The notes: a model not told the origin generated them from the letters alone. Counted from the stretch's first letter, positions 51,990-61,458 are shown. The stretch: 64,000 nucleotides of DNA from Azospirillum fermentarium (GCF_025961205.1 NZ_JAOQNH010000001.1:434001-498000); one strand, 5' to 3'. Translations and numbers: made by a program.

Positions 51990-53177
51990 CTAGGAGGCCG
52001 ATTCCCCCACCCACGGCGCCGTGGCGCGGGCCAGCAGGGTGACGGTGACGCACAGAACGGCGATCATGGCAAAGGCGGCGGCGATGGACAGCCAGCCGGC
52101 CACATAGCCGAACAGCGCCGGCCCCACCAGCACCCCCACATAGCCCAGGGTGGCGACGGTGGCGATGGCCCGCGGCGCTTCCGCCGGGCCGCGGCGCCCG
52201 GCAGCGCTCAGCAGCACCGGCACCACGTTGGACAGCCCCAGCCCGGCGATGGCGAAGGCCGCCGCCGCCGGCACCGGGTGCGGCATCAGCAGCGCCAGCC
52301 CCAGCCCCGCCGCCGCCAGCAGCCCGCCGGCCCGCAGCAGGGTCAGCCCGCCGTAGCGCCGCCGCAGCCCGTCGCCCAGAAACCGCCCCAGCGCCATGGT
52401 GCCGCAGAACGCCGCAAAGCCCAGCCCGGCCAAGCCGGCCATCCCGCCCAACTCGTCGCGCAGGTAGATGGCGCTCCAGTCCAGCACCGCCCCCTCGCTC
52501 ATGAAGGCCAGCATGGTCAGCACGCCCAGCAGCACCGTGCCCGGCCCCGGGCGCCACGGTCCCCCGGTGTCCCGTGCCGCGGGGGTGGAGCGCACCGGCA
52601 GCAGCCACGCCTGCGCCACCAGCAGCACGGCCAGCAGAAACCCGGCCATCACCGTCACCTGCGCCAGCGGCGGCAGCACCGTCAGCAGCGCCCCCCCGGC
52701 CCCGGCTCCGGCCAGCCCGCCCAGGCTCCACATGCCGTGCAGCGACGACATGATGGGGCGGCCGAGCGCGCTTTCCACCTGCGCGCCGTGGGTGTTCATG
52801 GCGACATCCATCACCCCGCCCGCGGCCCCCAGCAGGAACAGCGCGGCCACCAGCGTGCCCAGCCCCGGCACCAGCGCCGGCAGCGGCAGGAACAGGCAGA
52901 ACAGCACGCCGCTGATCCGCACCAGCGTGGCGCTGCCCACCCGGTGGCTCAGCGCCCCGGCCCCGGTCATGGCCGCCAGCGCGCCGATGGCCAGACACAG
53001 CAACGCCGTCCCCAGCACCTCCGGCGACAGGCCCAGGCGGTCCTTGACCAACGGAATCTGCGCGGCCCAGGTGCCGAAGACACCGCCATGGATGAAGAAC
53101 AGGGCGGTCACCGCCCAGCGCGCCCGCCCGGCCACCGCCGGGGCAAACGTCTGGAGCGCAGAGGAAGAGGCTGTCAT
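51990..53177 (-). CDS. MFS transporter (YbjJ-like)
   Basis: A 395-residue membrane protein with 12 predicted helices. The first loop GGVFGTWAAQIPLVKDRLGL, the GALSHRVGS segment and LRDELGGMAGLAGLGFAAFC are typical of the YbjJ-like MFS branch with unknown substrate. ATG 53177 (MTASSSALQTFAPAV) is preferred over a longer in-frame start. Its stop codon TAG is formed within CTAG, the target of the IS element, so the coding sequence ends exactly at the IS edge. It is divergent from the LpxR-like gene. Confidence 0.88.
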   Translation of the reverse strand: MTASSSALQTFAPAVAGRARWAVTALFFIHGGVFGTWAAQIPLVKDRLGLSPEVLGTALLCLAIGALAAMTGAGALSHRVGSATLVRISGVLFCLFLPLPALVPGLGTLVAALFLLGAAGGVMDVAMNTHGAQVESALGRPIMSSLHGMWSLGGLAGAGAGGALLTVLPPLAQVTVMAGFLLAVLLVAQAWLLPVRSTPAARDTGGPWRPGPGTVLLGVLTMLAFMSEGAVLDWSAIYLRDELGGMAGLAGLGFAAFCGTMALGRFLGDGLRRRYGGLTLLRAGGLLAAAGLGLALLMPHPVPAAAAFAIAGLGLSNVVPVLLSAAGRRGPAEAPRAIATVATLGYVGVLVGPALFGYVAGWLSIAAAFAMIAVLCVTVTLLARATAPWVGESAS

Positions 53178-53317
53178 GATCCCAACACCCGTACCAACGA
53201 AAGAGCTACCCCCGCCGGACCGCGGCACCGGCAGCGGCGGCGTGCCATATGGGCAGCATACGTGACCCATGGGATAAGAACAGCCACGATGCCGGGAACG
53301 GAAGGACAGAGCAGACA

Positions 53318-54322
53318 ATGATTCCGTGCAGAGCCGCCGCCACCCTGTCCGCCCTGATTCTGGGGACGTTTCCGGCCCACGCCGCCGAGCCGCCGCCGCG
53401 GGCCGAGGACACCGCCGCCGCCATCGGCTTCGTCTATGAAAACGACATCTTCGCCAACGCCGACCGCCACTACACCAACGGGGTGCAGGCGTTCTATTCC
53501 CCGCCGGAAAGCAGCACGCCGGGCTGGATCACCGATGCGGCGGAAGCCTTCCCCCTGCTCGACCCGGCGGGACACAAGCGGGTGGTCTTCTCCCTGGGGC
53601 AAAAGATGTACACCCCCGCCGACATCAGCCGCCCGGTGCCCGATCCCCGCGACCAGCCCTATGCCGGGTTTCTCTATACCGACATCGGCGTGCTGTCGGA
53701 AACGGCGGACCGGCTGGACCGGCTGAACCTGACGCTGGGGGTGGTGGGGCCGTGGGCCTTTGCCAGGCAGACGCAGATCTTCGTCCACCACCAGACCCAC
53801 TCCACCATCCCCAAGGGCTGGAGCCATCAGCTCCGCAACGAACCGGCGGTGATGCTGAGCTATGAGCGGGCGTGGCGCCGGCTGTACGAGGCATCGCCCT
53901 TCGGGCTGGGGTTCGACGTGACGCCGCGGCTGGGGGCCAGTGTCGGCAACGTCGCCACCCTGGCCGCCGCCGGGGTGACGGTGCGGCTGGGCGTCGATCT
54001 TCCACAAGACTACGGGCCGCCGCGCATCAGCCCGGCCATCCAGGGCACCAGCGCCTTCGTTCCCGGACGGGATTTCGGCTGGTACCTGTTCGCCGGGGCC
54101 GAGGGGCGGGCGGTGGCGCGCAACATCTTCCTGGACGGCAACAGCTTCCGCGGCGGGCCGTCGGTCAGCCGCCGCCCCTGGGTGGGCGACCTTCAGGCCG
54201 GGCTGGCGGTGACGGTGGGCGGGGTGCGGCTGGCCTACACCCACATCTTCCGCACGAAACAGTTCGACGGCCAGCCGCGGGCGGACCAGTTCGGGTCGCT
54301 GTCGCTCTCCACACGCTTTTAA
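53318..54322 (+). CDS. LpxR-like outer-membrane lipid A deacylase family protein (DUF2219)
   Basis: A 334-residue protein with a signal peptide (AATLSALILGTFPAHAA). The N-terminal motif GFVYENDIFANADRHYTNG (about 37-55, with Asn42 and Asp43) and the PRDQPYAGFLYTDIGVL segment are the family signatures. FVHHQTHS (about 157) may supply the catalytic His, and the end of the chain (LSLSTRF) is the typical C-terminal Phe of outer-membrane beta-barrels. Members remove 3'-acyl chains from lipid A; activity is inferred. Confidence 0.8.
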   Translation: MIPCRAAATLSALILGTFPAHAAEPPPRAEDTAAAIGFVYENDIFANADRHYTNGVQAFYSPPESSTPGWITDAAEAFPLLDPAGHKRVVFSLGQKMYTPADISRPVPDPRDQPYAGFLYTDIGVLSETADRLDRLNLTLGVVGPWAFARQTQIFVHHQTHSTIPKGWSHQLRNEPAVMLSYERAWRRLYEASPFGLGFDVTPRLGASVGNVATLAAAGVTVRLGVDLPQDYGPPRISPAIQGTSAFVPGRDFGWYLFAGAEGRAVARNIFLDGNSFRGGPSVSRRPWVGDLQAGLAVTVGGVRLAYTHIFRTKQFDGQPRADQFGSLSLSTRF

Positions 54323-54377
54323 AGCGGGCCGATACCGCATACACTTGCGTGTTTTCCGGCGTGATGGGGTCTTGGCG

Positions 54378-55907
54378 GTGGTTGCGCGCGTCAACACGGT
54401 GGCGTTCCAGGGGATCGAGGTTCTGGACATCAACGTCCAGGTGCAGATGTCGGCGGGCATCGTCGCCTTCACCCTGGTGGGGCTGCCCGACAAGGCGGTG
54501 GCGGAAAGCCGGGAGCGGGTGCGCGCCGCCCTCCACGCGCTGGGGCTGTCGCTGCCGGCCAAGCGCATCACCGTCAACCTCGCCCCCGCCGACGTGCTGA
54601 AGGAAGGGTCGCATTTCGACCTGCCCATCGCCTTGGGCCTGCTGACCGTCATGGGGGTGCTGCCGGATCTGGAGATCGCGCGCTATTGCGCGCTGGGCGA
54701 ACTGGCGCTGGACGGGGCCTTGACGCCCGTGGCCGGCGTGCTGCCGGCGGCGATCAACGCGCTGGCCCGCGACCGCGGCCTGATCTGCCCCGAGCCGTGC
54801 GGGGGAGAGGCGGCGTGGGCCGGTGACGGGCTGGAGGTGCTGGCCCCCGCCTCGCTCCTGGCGCTCATCAACCATTTCAAGGGCACGCAGGTGCTGAGCC
54901 CCCCGCGCCCGAAGCTGCAGGAGGAGCCGGCGGCGCCGCCCGACCTGCGCGACATCAAGGGGCAGGAAAGCGCCAAGCGCGTGCTGGAGATCGCCGCTGC
55001 AGGCGCCCATAACCTGCTGATGATGGGGCCGCCGGGATCGGGCAAATCCATGCTGGCCGCCCGCCTGCCCGGCCTGCTGCCGCCCCTGTCACCGGCGGAG
55101 GCGCTGGAGGTGTCGATGATCCACAGCGTCGCCGGGCTGCTGGAGGATGGCCGGCTGCTGCGCCGTCGCCCCTTCCGGGCACCCCACCATTCCGCCAGCC
55201 TGCCGTCGCTGGTGGGCGGGGGCACGCGGGCCAAGCCGGGGGAAATCTCGCTCGCCCACATGGGCGTGCTGTTTCTGGACGAATTGCCGGAATTTCCCCG
55301 CGCCACGCTGGAATCCCTGCGCCAGCCCATCGAGACGGGCCGGGTGATGGTGTCGCGGGCCAACGCACACGTGACATATCCCGCCCGCGCCCAGGTGGTG
55401 GCGGCCATGAACCCCTGCCGCTGCGGCCATCTGGACGACCCGGCGCTGGCCTGTTCCCGCGCGCCCAAATGCGCCGCGGACTATCAGTCGAAGATCAGCG
55501 GGCCGCTGTTCGACCGCATCGACCTGCACATCGACGTACCGGCGGTCAGCCCCGCCGACCTCAGCCTGGCCCCGCCCGCGGAAGGATCGGCGGAGGTGGC
55601 GGCGCGGGTGCTGCGCGCCCGCATGATCCAGACCGACCGTTACGCATCCGTCCCGGATCAGGACGGGCGGCCCGTGCGCACCAACGCCGACGCCGACGGC
55701 GAAGTGCTGGAGCGCGTGGCATCCCCCGACACGGCGGGCCGCACCCTGCTGACCGAGGCGGCGGAGCGGCTGAAGCTGTCGGCGCGCGGCTATCACCGCA
55801 TGATGCGGGTGGCCCGCACCCTGGCCGATCTGGACGGCGGCGGCCCCGTGCGCCGCGTGCATGTGGCCGAGGCGCTGAGCTACCGCCGCATGGCGCCGGG
55901 ACGGTGA
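54378..55907 (+). CDS. YifB/ComM-type magnesium chelatase-like AAA+ ATPase
   Basis: A 509-residue protein started at GTG 54378 (MVARVNTVAFQGIEVLDINV), with GGGG upstream; an upstream TTG is possible. It has an N-terminal ChlI-like domain (AGIVAFTLVGLPDKAVAESR), the Walker A motif GPPGSGKSMLAARLPG near residue 216, Walker B LFLDELPEFPRATLESLRQP and a C-terminal Mg-chelatase domain. ComM orthologues drive branch migration during natural transformation, but the gene also occurs in organisms not known to be competent. Confidence 0.92.
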   Translation: MVARVNTVAFQGIEVLDINVQVQMSAGIVAFTLVGLPDKAVAESRERVRAALHALGLSLPAKRITVNLAPADVLKEGSHFDLPIALGLLTVMGVLPDLEIARYCALGELALDGALTPVAGVLPAAINALARDRGLICPEPCGGEAAWAGDGLEVLAPASLLALINHFKGTQVLSPPRPKLQEEPAAPPDLRDIKGQESAKRVLEIAAAGAHNLLMMGPPGSGKSMLAARLPGLLPPLSPAEALEVSMIHSVAGLLEDGRLLRRRPFRAPHHSASLPSLVGGGTRAKPGEISLAHMGVLFLDELPEFPRATLESLRQPIETGRVMVSRANAHVTYPARAQVVAAMNPCRCGHLDDPALACSRAPKCAADYQSKISGPLFDRIDLHIDVPAVSPADLSLAPPAEGSAEVAARVLRARMIQTDRYASVPDQDGRPVRTNADADGEVLERVASPDTAGRTLLTEAAERLKLSARGYHRMMRVARTLADLDGGGPVRRVHVAEALSYRRMAPGR

Positions 55908-55966
55908 GCGGCGGGCTGCCGCCCACACCCTCCGCTTTTTTATTGATCGAGTGCGGGGAAGGCCCC

Positions 55967-56353
55967 TTACGCCCGCAGGATGAGTTCTTCCACCACCGCC
56001 CGCAGCGGGGCGGGGGACACGGGCTTGATCATCAGGCGGAAGCCGGCGCTGGCCGCTTCGCTCACCCGTTCGGGGGCGCCGTCGCCGGTCAGCAGGATGG
56101 CGGGGATGTGGGCGCCGCTGTGGGCACGCACGCGGGCCAGCACGTCGGCCCCGGTGCGCCCGCCGGGCAGGAAATGATCGGTGATGAGCAGGGACGGGGC
56201 CGTCTCCAGCCCGGTCAGCGCGGTTTCCAGCGCCTCCATCGACAGGGCGCGGACGACGCTGTACCCCCAGGCGCCAAGGACCATGCCCAGCCCTTCGACG
56301 ATGAAGGGGTCGTCGTCAACGATGATGATAGGGCCAACGGCGGATACGGACAT
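55967..56353 (-). CDS. Single-domain response regulator (receiver only)
   Basis: A 128-residue CheY-like receiver. The acidic pocket is IIIVDDDPFIVEG (Asp13-15 region), the phosphoacceptor Asp is in LLITDHFLPGG (about 60), followed by LLTGDG (Thr) and IKPVSPAP (Lys). It has no output domain. No histidine kinase gene is adjacent, although the orphan PAS kinase at 29623-31227 is a possible partner. It lies downstream of the pheT terminator with its own start at 56353. Confidence 0.9.
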   Translation of the reverse strand: MSVSAVGPIIIVDDDPFIVEGLGMVLGAWGYSVVRALSMEALETALTGLETAPSLLITDHFLPGGRTGADVLARVRAHSGAHIPAILLTGDGAPERVSEAASAGFRLMIKPVSPAPLRAVVEELILRA

Positions 56354-56380
56354 AGGGTCGAGCCTCCCTAAAACGGAAAG

Positions 56381-56405
56381 CCGCCGGGGGAAACACCCCC
56401 GGCGG
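56381..56405 (-). terminator. Terminator of pheST
   Basis: Perfect stem CCGCCGGGGG / CCCCCGGCGG (56381-56390 and 56396-56405) with a 5-nt loop. In the minus-strand direction it is followed by CTTTCCGTTTT. It lies about 83 nt after pheT and before the response regulator gene. Confidence 0.8.
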
Positions 56406-56487
56406 TCCCGACCTTAGAATTAGACCACCCGCCGAAAGTCACAAGACACAATAAAGCACATGCGGTTTTTCCGCTGGGGGGTGCGTC

Positions 56488-58884
56488 CTAAGCACGCAGG
56501 CTGCCGCCCGTCGCCTTCACCACCGCGGCGACGATCTTCTGCCCGATGGCGTCGATCTCCGGCTCGGTCAGGGTGGCGGCGGTGGGCTGAAGCGTGACGT
56601 TGATGCCCACCGACTTGCGGCCCTCGCCCACCCCGGTGCCTTCGTAGATGTCGAAGACGCCGACGCCGGTGATCAGCGCCTTGTCGGCCCCCTTCACCGC
56701 GCGGACGATGCGGTCGGCCTCAACCCCGCGGTCCACCACGAAGGCGAAGTCGCGTTCCACCGGCTGGAAGGCCGAGAGGGTGAGCAGCGGTTTGGCCGTC
56801 CCGCCCTTCTTCTTGGGCGCCGGCACCTTGTCGAGGAAGACCTCGAAGGCCACCACCGGCCCCTTGACCTTCAGCGACTCCAGAATCGACGGGTGGACCT
56901 CGCCGAACCAGCCCAGAACCGTGGGGCCGAGGCGCAGGGTGCCCGACCGGCCCGGATGGTACCAGCCCGGCGCGTCGGTGGTGATCTGCAGGTTGCCGGC
57001 GGGCGCCCCCGCCGCCTCCAACACCGCCAGAGCGTCGGCCTTGGCATCGTAGGCATCGACGGCGCGCTCTTTTTCCGCCCAGTGGCGCGGTACCGCCTTG
57101 CCGGCGCGGACACCGCCGGCGATCTGGTCCTGCCCGTCCGGTTCCGGCGTGCGGTAGGCCGGGCCGACCTCGAACAGGCCGACGTCGGCAAAGCCGCGGT
57201 CGGAATTGCGGCCCGCCGCCTGGATCAGGTTGGGCAGCACCGACGGGCGCATGACCGTCAGATCGCTGGAGATGGGGTTGACCAGCACCAGCCCGTCATG
57301 GGCGGCCCCGAACAGCCCCGCCACCTCGGTGGACAGGAACGACCACGTGACCGCTTCCGACAGACCGCGGGCGGCCAGCGCCCGGCGGGCGGTGACGGTG
57401 CGGCGCTGGCGCGCGTCCACCGCCGGCTTGGTCACCGTGCCGGCCCGGTCCATGGGCGTGGTGGGGATGGCATCGTAGCCGTGGACGCGCAGGATCTCTT
57501 CCACCAGATCCGCTTCGCCATGGATGTCGGCGCGCCACGACGGCGGCACCACGGCGAAGGTGCCGTCGGCGCTCTCGGTCAGGGTGCAGCCCAGGTCCGA
57601 CAGGATGCGCACCTGATCGGCCACGGGCAGGTCGATGCCGCCCAGCGCCTTCAGGCGGGTGGGACGCAGGGTGATGGTGCGCCGCCATTCCGGCACCGCC
57701 CCGGCGAACACCAGCTCCGACGCCTCGCCGCCGCACAGCTCCAGGATCAGGCGGGACGCCATCTCGATGCCCGCGACCACCGCTTCGGGATCGACCCCGC
57801 GTTCCAGACGGTAGCGCGCATCCGAATCGATGCCCAGCCGCCGCCCGGTGGAGGCGACGCGCAGCGGGTCGAACAGCGCCGCTTCCAGGAACACCGCGGT
57901 GGTCTCCTCGGTGCAGCCCGACGGCTCGCCGCCGATGATGCCGCCCAGCGCTTCCGGCCCGGCGCCGTCGGCGATCACCACCATGGTGTCGTCGATGGCG
58001 TATTCCTTGCCGTTCAGCGCCTTCAGCGATTCGCCCTCACGGCCCATGCGGACCACGATGTTGCCGGTCACCTTGCCGGCGTCGAAGGCGTGCAGCGGGC
58101 GGGCCACGTCGAAGGTCACCAGATTGGTGATGTCCACCAGCGCCGAGATGGGGCGCAGGCCGATGGCGCGCAGCTTGTCCTGCAGCCACTTCGGGCTCGG
58201 GCCGTTCGTCACGCCGCGGAAGCTGCGCCCGACATAGTACGGGCAGCCCGGCGTTTCGGTGGTGACGGTGATCGGCGACGGGAAGGTGCCCGGCACCGGA
58301 TCGGCGGCCAGCGGCTTCAGCGTGCCCAGCCCGGCGGCGGCCAGATCGCGGGCCACACCACGCACCCCGGCGCAATCGGCGCGGTCGGGGGTCAGCGCGA
58401 TGTCGATCACCGGGTCGCCCAGCCCCATGTAGTCGGCGAAGGAGGCGCCGACCGGCGCGTCCTCGGGCAGTTCGATGATGCCGTTGTGCTCGTCGGACAG
58501 CTCAAGCTCGCGCTCGGAGCACATCATGCCGTTGGATTCGACGCCGCGGATGACGCCCTTCTTCAGCACCATGCCCGAAGCCGGCACGGTGGTGCCCACG
58601 GGGGCGAAGCACACCTTGATGCCGGCCCGCGCGTTGGGGGCGCCGCACACCACCTGCAACGGCGCACCACCGTCGCCGGTGTCCACCATGCAGACGCGCA
58701 GCTTGTCGGCGTCGGGGTGCTTTTCCGCCGACACCACATGGGCGATGCGGAAGGGGGCCAGCGCCTTCGCCCGGTCCTCGATCCCTTCCACCTCCAGCCC
58801 CAGCATGGTCAGGCGGCGGGAAATCTCGTCCAGCGGCGCATCGGTTTCCAGATGCTCTTTCAGCCAGGACAGCGTGAACTTCAT
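56488..58884 (-). CDS. pheT: Phenylalanyl-tRNA synthetase beta subunit
   Basis: A 798-residue subunit of the alpha2-beta2 enzyme. Domains in order: tRNA-binding EMAP-like (HVVSAEKHPDADKLRVCMVD, about 50-69), B3/B4 editing region (RSFRGVTNGPSPKWLQDKLR), B5 and the class II catalytic-like fold with RRTVTARRALAARGLSEAVT, and a C-terminal ferredoxin-fold anticodon-binding domain (FQPVERDFAFVVDRGVEADR). Length is normal. It starts 15 nt after pheS, so pheST is one transcript. Confidence 0.96.
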   Translation of the reverse strand: MKFTLSWLKEHLETDAPLDEISRRLTMLGLEVEGIEDRAKALAPFRIAHVVSAEKHPDADKLRVCMVDTGDGGAPLQVVCGAPNARAGIKVCFAPVGTTVPASGMVLKKGVIRGVESNGMMCSERELELSDEHNGIIELPEDAPVGASFADYMGLGDPVIDIALTPDRADCAGVRGVARDLAAAGLGTLKPLAADPVPGTFPSPITVTTETPGCPYYVGRSFRGVTNGPSPKWLQDKLRAIGLRPISALVDITNLVTFDVARPLHAFDAGKVTGNIVVRMGREGESLKALNGKEYAIDDTMVVIADGAGPEALGGIIGGEPSGCTEETTAVFLEAALFDPLRVASTGRRLGIDSDARYRLERGVDPEAVVAGIEMASRLILELCGGEASELVFAGAVPEWRRTITLRPTRLKALGGIDLPVADQVRILSDLGCTLTESADGTFAVVPPSWRADIHGEADLVEEILRVHGYDAIPTTPMDRAGTVTKPAVDARQRRTVTARRALAARGLSEAVTWSFLSTEVAGLFGAAHDGLVLVNPISSDLTVMRPSVLPNLIQAAGRNSDRGFADVGLFEVGPAYRTPEPDGQDQIAGGVRAGKAVPRHWAEKERAVDAYDAKADALAVLEAAGAPAGNLQITTDAPGWYHPGRSGTLRLGPTVLGWFGEVHPSILESLKVKGPVVAFEVFLDKVPAPKKKGGTAKPLLTLSAFQPVERDFAFVVDRGVEADRIVRAVKGADKALITGVGVFDIYEGTGVGEGRKSVGINVTLQPTAATLTEPEIDAIGQKIVAAVVKATGGSLRA

Positions 58885-58899
58885 GGGTCCGGTCCTTCC

Positions 58900-59967
58900 T
58901 TACCGCGTCAGGCCATGGGCCAGCGAGGGCACGTCGAGCGGCACGAAGCCGTAATGCTTGAGCCAGCGCAGATCCGCTTCGAAGAAGGTGCGCAGGTCGG
59001 GGATGCCGTACTTCAGCATGGCGATGCGCTCGATCCCCATGCCGAAGGCGAAGCCCTGGTACCGGGTCGAATCGACGCCGCAGGCTTCCAGCACGTTCGG
59101 GTGGACCATGCCGCAGCCAAGGATCTCCAGCCAGTCGCCGAAGTTGCCCAGCTTCAGCTCGCCGCCCTTGCGCGAGCAGCCGATGTCCACCTCCGCCGAC
59201 GGTTCGGTGAAGGGGAAGAAGCTGGGGCGGAAGCGCAGCGGCAGATCGTCCACGTCGAAGAACGCGCGGCAGAAGTCGATCAGGCAGCCCTTCAGGTGGC
59301 CCATGTTGGTGGTCTCGTCGATGACCAGCCCCTCCACCTGATGGAACATCGGCGTGTGGGTCATGTCATAGTCGGAGCGGAAGGTCCGGCCGGGAATGAT
59401 GACGCGGATCGGCGGCTTCTTCTTCAGCATGGTGCGGACCTGCACCGGGCTGGTGTGGGTGCGCAGCAGCATCTTCCGCCCGTCCGCCGCGTCGGGCAGA
59501 TAGAAGGTGTCGTGCATGTCGCGCGCCGGATGGCCCACGGGGAAGTTCAGCGCCGTGAAATTGTGGAAATCGTCCTCGATGTCCGGGCCGTCGGCCACCG
59601 TGAAGCCCATCTCGGCGAAGATGGCGACGATCTCGTCGATGGTCTGGCTGATGGGGTGGATGCGGCCCTCGGTCTGGGGGCGCACCGGCAGCGTCACGTC
59701 GATGCGCTCGGCTTCCAGCTTCTTGGCCAGATATGCGGCGGCCAGATCGGCCTTGCGGGCGTCGAGTGCGGCGGCGATCTCGTCTTTGAGCGCGTTCAGC
59801 GCCTGGCCGCGGGCCTTCTTCTCCTCTGCGGAGAGGGCGCCCAGTTCCTTCATCAGGCCGGTGATGCGGCCCTTCTTGCCCAGAGCGGTGACGCGGATCT
59901 CGTCCAGCGCCGCCAGATCGGCGGCGGATGCCACCTGGGACAACAGTTCTTCTTTCAGCGCGTCCAT
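58900..59967 (-). CDS. pheS: Phenylalanyl-tRNA synthetase alpha subunit
   Basis: A 355-residue class II aminoacyl-tRNA synthetase subunit. It has an N-terminal coiled-coil ([20 protein letters not shown], and [20 protein letters not shown]), motif 2 region ([20 protein letters not shown]) and motif 3 ([20 protein letters not shown]). The leader between rplT and pheS contains a strong terminator-like hairpin and a second hairpin near the ribosome-binding site. No leader peptide with Phe codons is visible in the short gap. Confidence 0.96.
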   Translation of the reverse strand: MDALKEELLSQVASAADLAALDEIRVTALGKKGRITGLMKELGALSAEEKKARGQALNALKDEIAAALDARKADLAAAYLAKKLEAERIDVTLPVRPQTEGRIHPISQTIDEIVAIFAEMGFTVADGPDIEDDFHNFTALNFPVGHPARDMHDTFYLPDAADGRKMLLRTHTSPVQVRTMLKKKPPIRVIIPGRTFRSDYDMTHTPMFHQVEGLVIDETTNMGHLKGCLIDFCRAFFDVDDLPLRFRPSFFPFTEPSAEVDIGCSRKGGELKLGNFGDWLEILGCGMVHPNVLEACGVDSTRYQGFAFGMGIERIAMLKYGIPDLRTFFEADLRWLKHYGFVPLDVPSLAHGLTR

Positions 59968-59984
59968 TTTTTTCGCTCCGCGGG

Positions 59985-60004
59985 CCAGGGGCGTCAGCCC
60001 CTGG
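59985..60004 (-). promoter_or_regulatory. Hairpin in the 5' leader of pheS
   Basis: Inverted repeat CCAGGGGC / GCCCCTGG (59985-59992 and 59997-60004) with a 4-nt loop lies about 20 nt upstream of the pheS ATG. The ribosome-binding GGAG is just downstream of it. It could influence pheS translation. Confidence 0.4.
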
Positions 60005-60020
60005 ACCCCATCAGGAAAAA

Positions 60021-60060
60021 TAAAAAGGGAGCCGGTCCCGTGCAGGACCGGCTCCCTTTT
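60021..60060 (-). terminator. Terminator between rplT and pheS
   Basis: A 12-bp perfect stem GGGAGCCGGTCC / GGACCGGCTCCC (60027-60038 and 60045-60056) with a 6-nt loop, followed on the minus strand by TTTTTATTTTTC. It ends rpmI-rplT and may act as an attenuator controlling read-through into pheST. Confidence 0.88.
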
Positions 60061-60089
60061 CTTGTCTGGCGCTTGAACCCGAAGGGGGA

Positions 60090-60458
60090 TCAGGCGGCCT
60101 TGTTGGCGAGCGCGGCCTGGACCTTGTCGACCAGGGCCTTAAACGCCTCCGGCTCACGGGCGGCCAGATCCGACAGCACCTTGCGGTCCACGTCGATGCC
60201 GGCGATCTTCACGCCGTTCATGAAACGGGAGTAGGTCAGGCCGTACTGACGCACACCGGCGTTGATGCGCTGGATCCACAGGCCGCGGAACGCGCGCTTC
60301 TTGTTGCGGCGGTCGCGGTAGGCGTACCGAAGGGCCTTTTCGACCTTTTCGATCGCGATGCGGAAGTTCTTGGAGTTGCGGCCCCGGTAGCCCTTGGCGA
60401 GCTTCAGGATCTTGCGGTGACGGGCGTGGGTGGTGACGCCGCGCTTAACACGAGCCAT
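60090..60458 (-). CDS. rplT: 50S ribosomal protein L20
   Basis: A 122-residue protein. The N-terminal [20 protein letters not shown] and [20 protein letters not shown] and the [24 protein letters not shown] helix ([20 protein letters not shown]) are diagnostic of L20, which binds 23S rRNA early in assembly. It lies 39 nt after rpmI. Confidence 0.98.
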   Translation of the reverse strand: MARVKRGVTTHARHRKILKLAKGYRGRNSKNFRIAIEKVEKALRYAYRDRRNKKRAFRGLWIQRINAGVRQYGLTYSRFMNGVKIAGIDVDRKVLSDLAAREPEAFKALVDKVQAALANKAA

Positions 60459-60497
60459 GGTTCTGTTCCCTCAATACCAGTAAAGGCGCGCGCCGGA

Positions 60498-60698
60498 TCA
60501 GGCGTTGCGCAGCCAGTTCTTCAGCACGATGCGCGCGTCGGCATCGCACAGGGTCATCATGCCGCGGGCGGACCGCTTCATGTCGGGGGACTTGTGCTCC
60601 AGGCAGTGGCGCTTGTTGGCCGCACCAGCGCGCACCTTGCCGCCGGCGGTGACCTTGAAGCGCTTCTTGGCGCCGCTCTTCGTCTTCAACTTGGGCAT
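60498..60698 (-). CDS. rpmI: 50S ribosomal protein L35
   Basis: A 66-residue protein MPKLKTKSGAKKRFKVTAGG with the KRHCLEHKSPDMKRSARG segment typical of L35. It is followed by rplT. The infC gene, often found just upstream in other bacteria, is not present here. Instead a MarR-family gene is upstream on the same strand. Confidence 0.97.
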   Translation of the reverse strand: MPKLKTKSGAKKRFKVTAGGKVRAGAANKRHCLEHKSPDMKRSARGMMTLCDADARIVLKNWLRNA

Positions 60699-60839
60699 TT
60701 TCGGTCCTCAAGTCAGGGGTCTGTACGGGGCGGTTGGGCATGCCCCGGGCATTCGGCCCGGCCTCGCCGCCCGTGGAGCGCGGTTTATACGCGGTGGTTG
60801 CGATTTTCGCAAGGGCTTGTGGTTTTCGCACAGCGCCGA

Positions 60840-61265
60840 TCAGGCAGACCGGACGCGCCGGGGTTCCGGCACCGGCAGGCCCTCGGCCTTGGGCGCGTCG
60901 GGGGTGGCGTGCGGCTTGGGCGGCTCGCCGACGATTGAGCGCAGGCTTTCGATGAAGCCGCGGCCCTTGTCGGTCAGCGTCACCACCTTGCGGCGGCGCT
61001 CGCGGGGGTCTTCCTGGGCCTGCACCAGATCGAACCCGGCCTTGCCGAACGAATGCCAGCGGCTGAGAGCCGCGACGTTGCGGGAGGCCGAGGATTGCGC
61101 AATGCCGAGACGTTCCGCCAGCTCGCCGATGGACATCCCTTCGTTCTGCGCGATCGTGATGAACGACAGCGCGTATTGGATGGGCAGATCGGGGTCGAGG
61201 GTGCGGAACGCCTCAAGCACGCGTGCAACGGTCAGCACCGCATCAGGGCGGGCGCGGGCCGGCAT
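60840..61265 (-). CDS. MarR-family transcriptional regulator
   Basis: A 141-residue winged-helix regulator from ATG 61265 with GGAGGG seven bases upstream. The DNA-binding region is GMSIGELAERLGIAQSSASR then NVAALSRWHSFGKAGFDLVQ, and the wing AQEDPRERRRKVVTLTDKGR. The last 30 residues are Pro/Ala-rich. It overlaps the end of the small-protein gene upstream by 23 nt, suggesting one transcript with the small proteins. Its ligand and targets are unknown. Confidence 0.88.
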   Translation of the reverse strand: MPARARPDAVLTVARVLEAFRTLDPDLPIQYALSFITIAQNEGMSIGELAERLGIAQSSASRNVAALSRWHSFGKAGFDLVQAQEDPRERRRKVVTLTDKGRGFIESLRSIVGEPPKPHATPDAPKAEGLPVPEPRRVRSA

Positions 61266-61458
61266 CAGAAAGCCCTCCGGGGACAAGCCGCGGCGGCGGC
61301 GCCCAACGGGCCGGCGTGTGAATGATGTTCAGGCGTCCGATCCATACGACGAACTCCCCGTTCTCCCGCCGGACGGCGACCGTGGTCCCACCCGGGCGTG
61401 CCCAACGGGCGTATTCAGCAAACAGACGATGACCGAACAGGTTCACATAGACACTCAT
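61243..61458 (-). CDS. Small protein of unknown function upstream of MarR
   Basis: A 71-residue protein from ATG 61458 (MSVYVNLFGHRLFAEYARWA), preceded by GGAGAGGG. It ends with a Pro-rich tail (RWAPPPRLVPGGLSDAGPRP) inside the marR start region. It has no recognised domain. Its overlap with marR suggests translational coupling. Confidence 0.5.
   Translation of the reverse strand: MSVYVNLFGHRLFAEYARWARPGGTTVAVRRENGEFVVWIGRLNIIHTPARWAPPPRLVPGGLSDAGPRPP

Noticed and set aside
59967..60089. Leader peptide with Phe codons ahead of pheS
   Set aside because: The gap between rplT and pheS has no short frame with Phe codons, so the classical leader-peptide attenuation model was not annotated.
56893..60234. 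Plus-strand open frame of 1113 codons
   Set aside because: Antisense to pheT, pheS and rplT, all of which are unmistakable. No start site or domain supports it.
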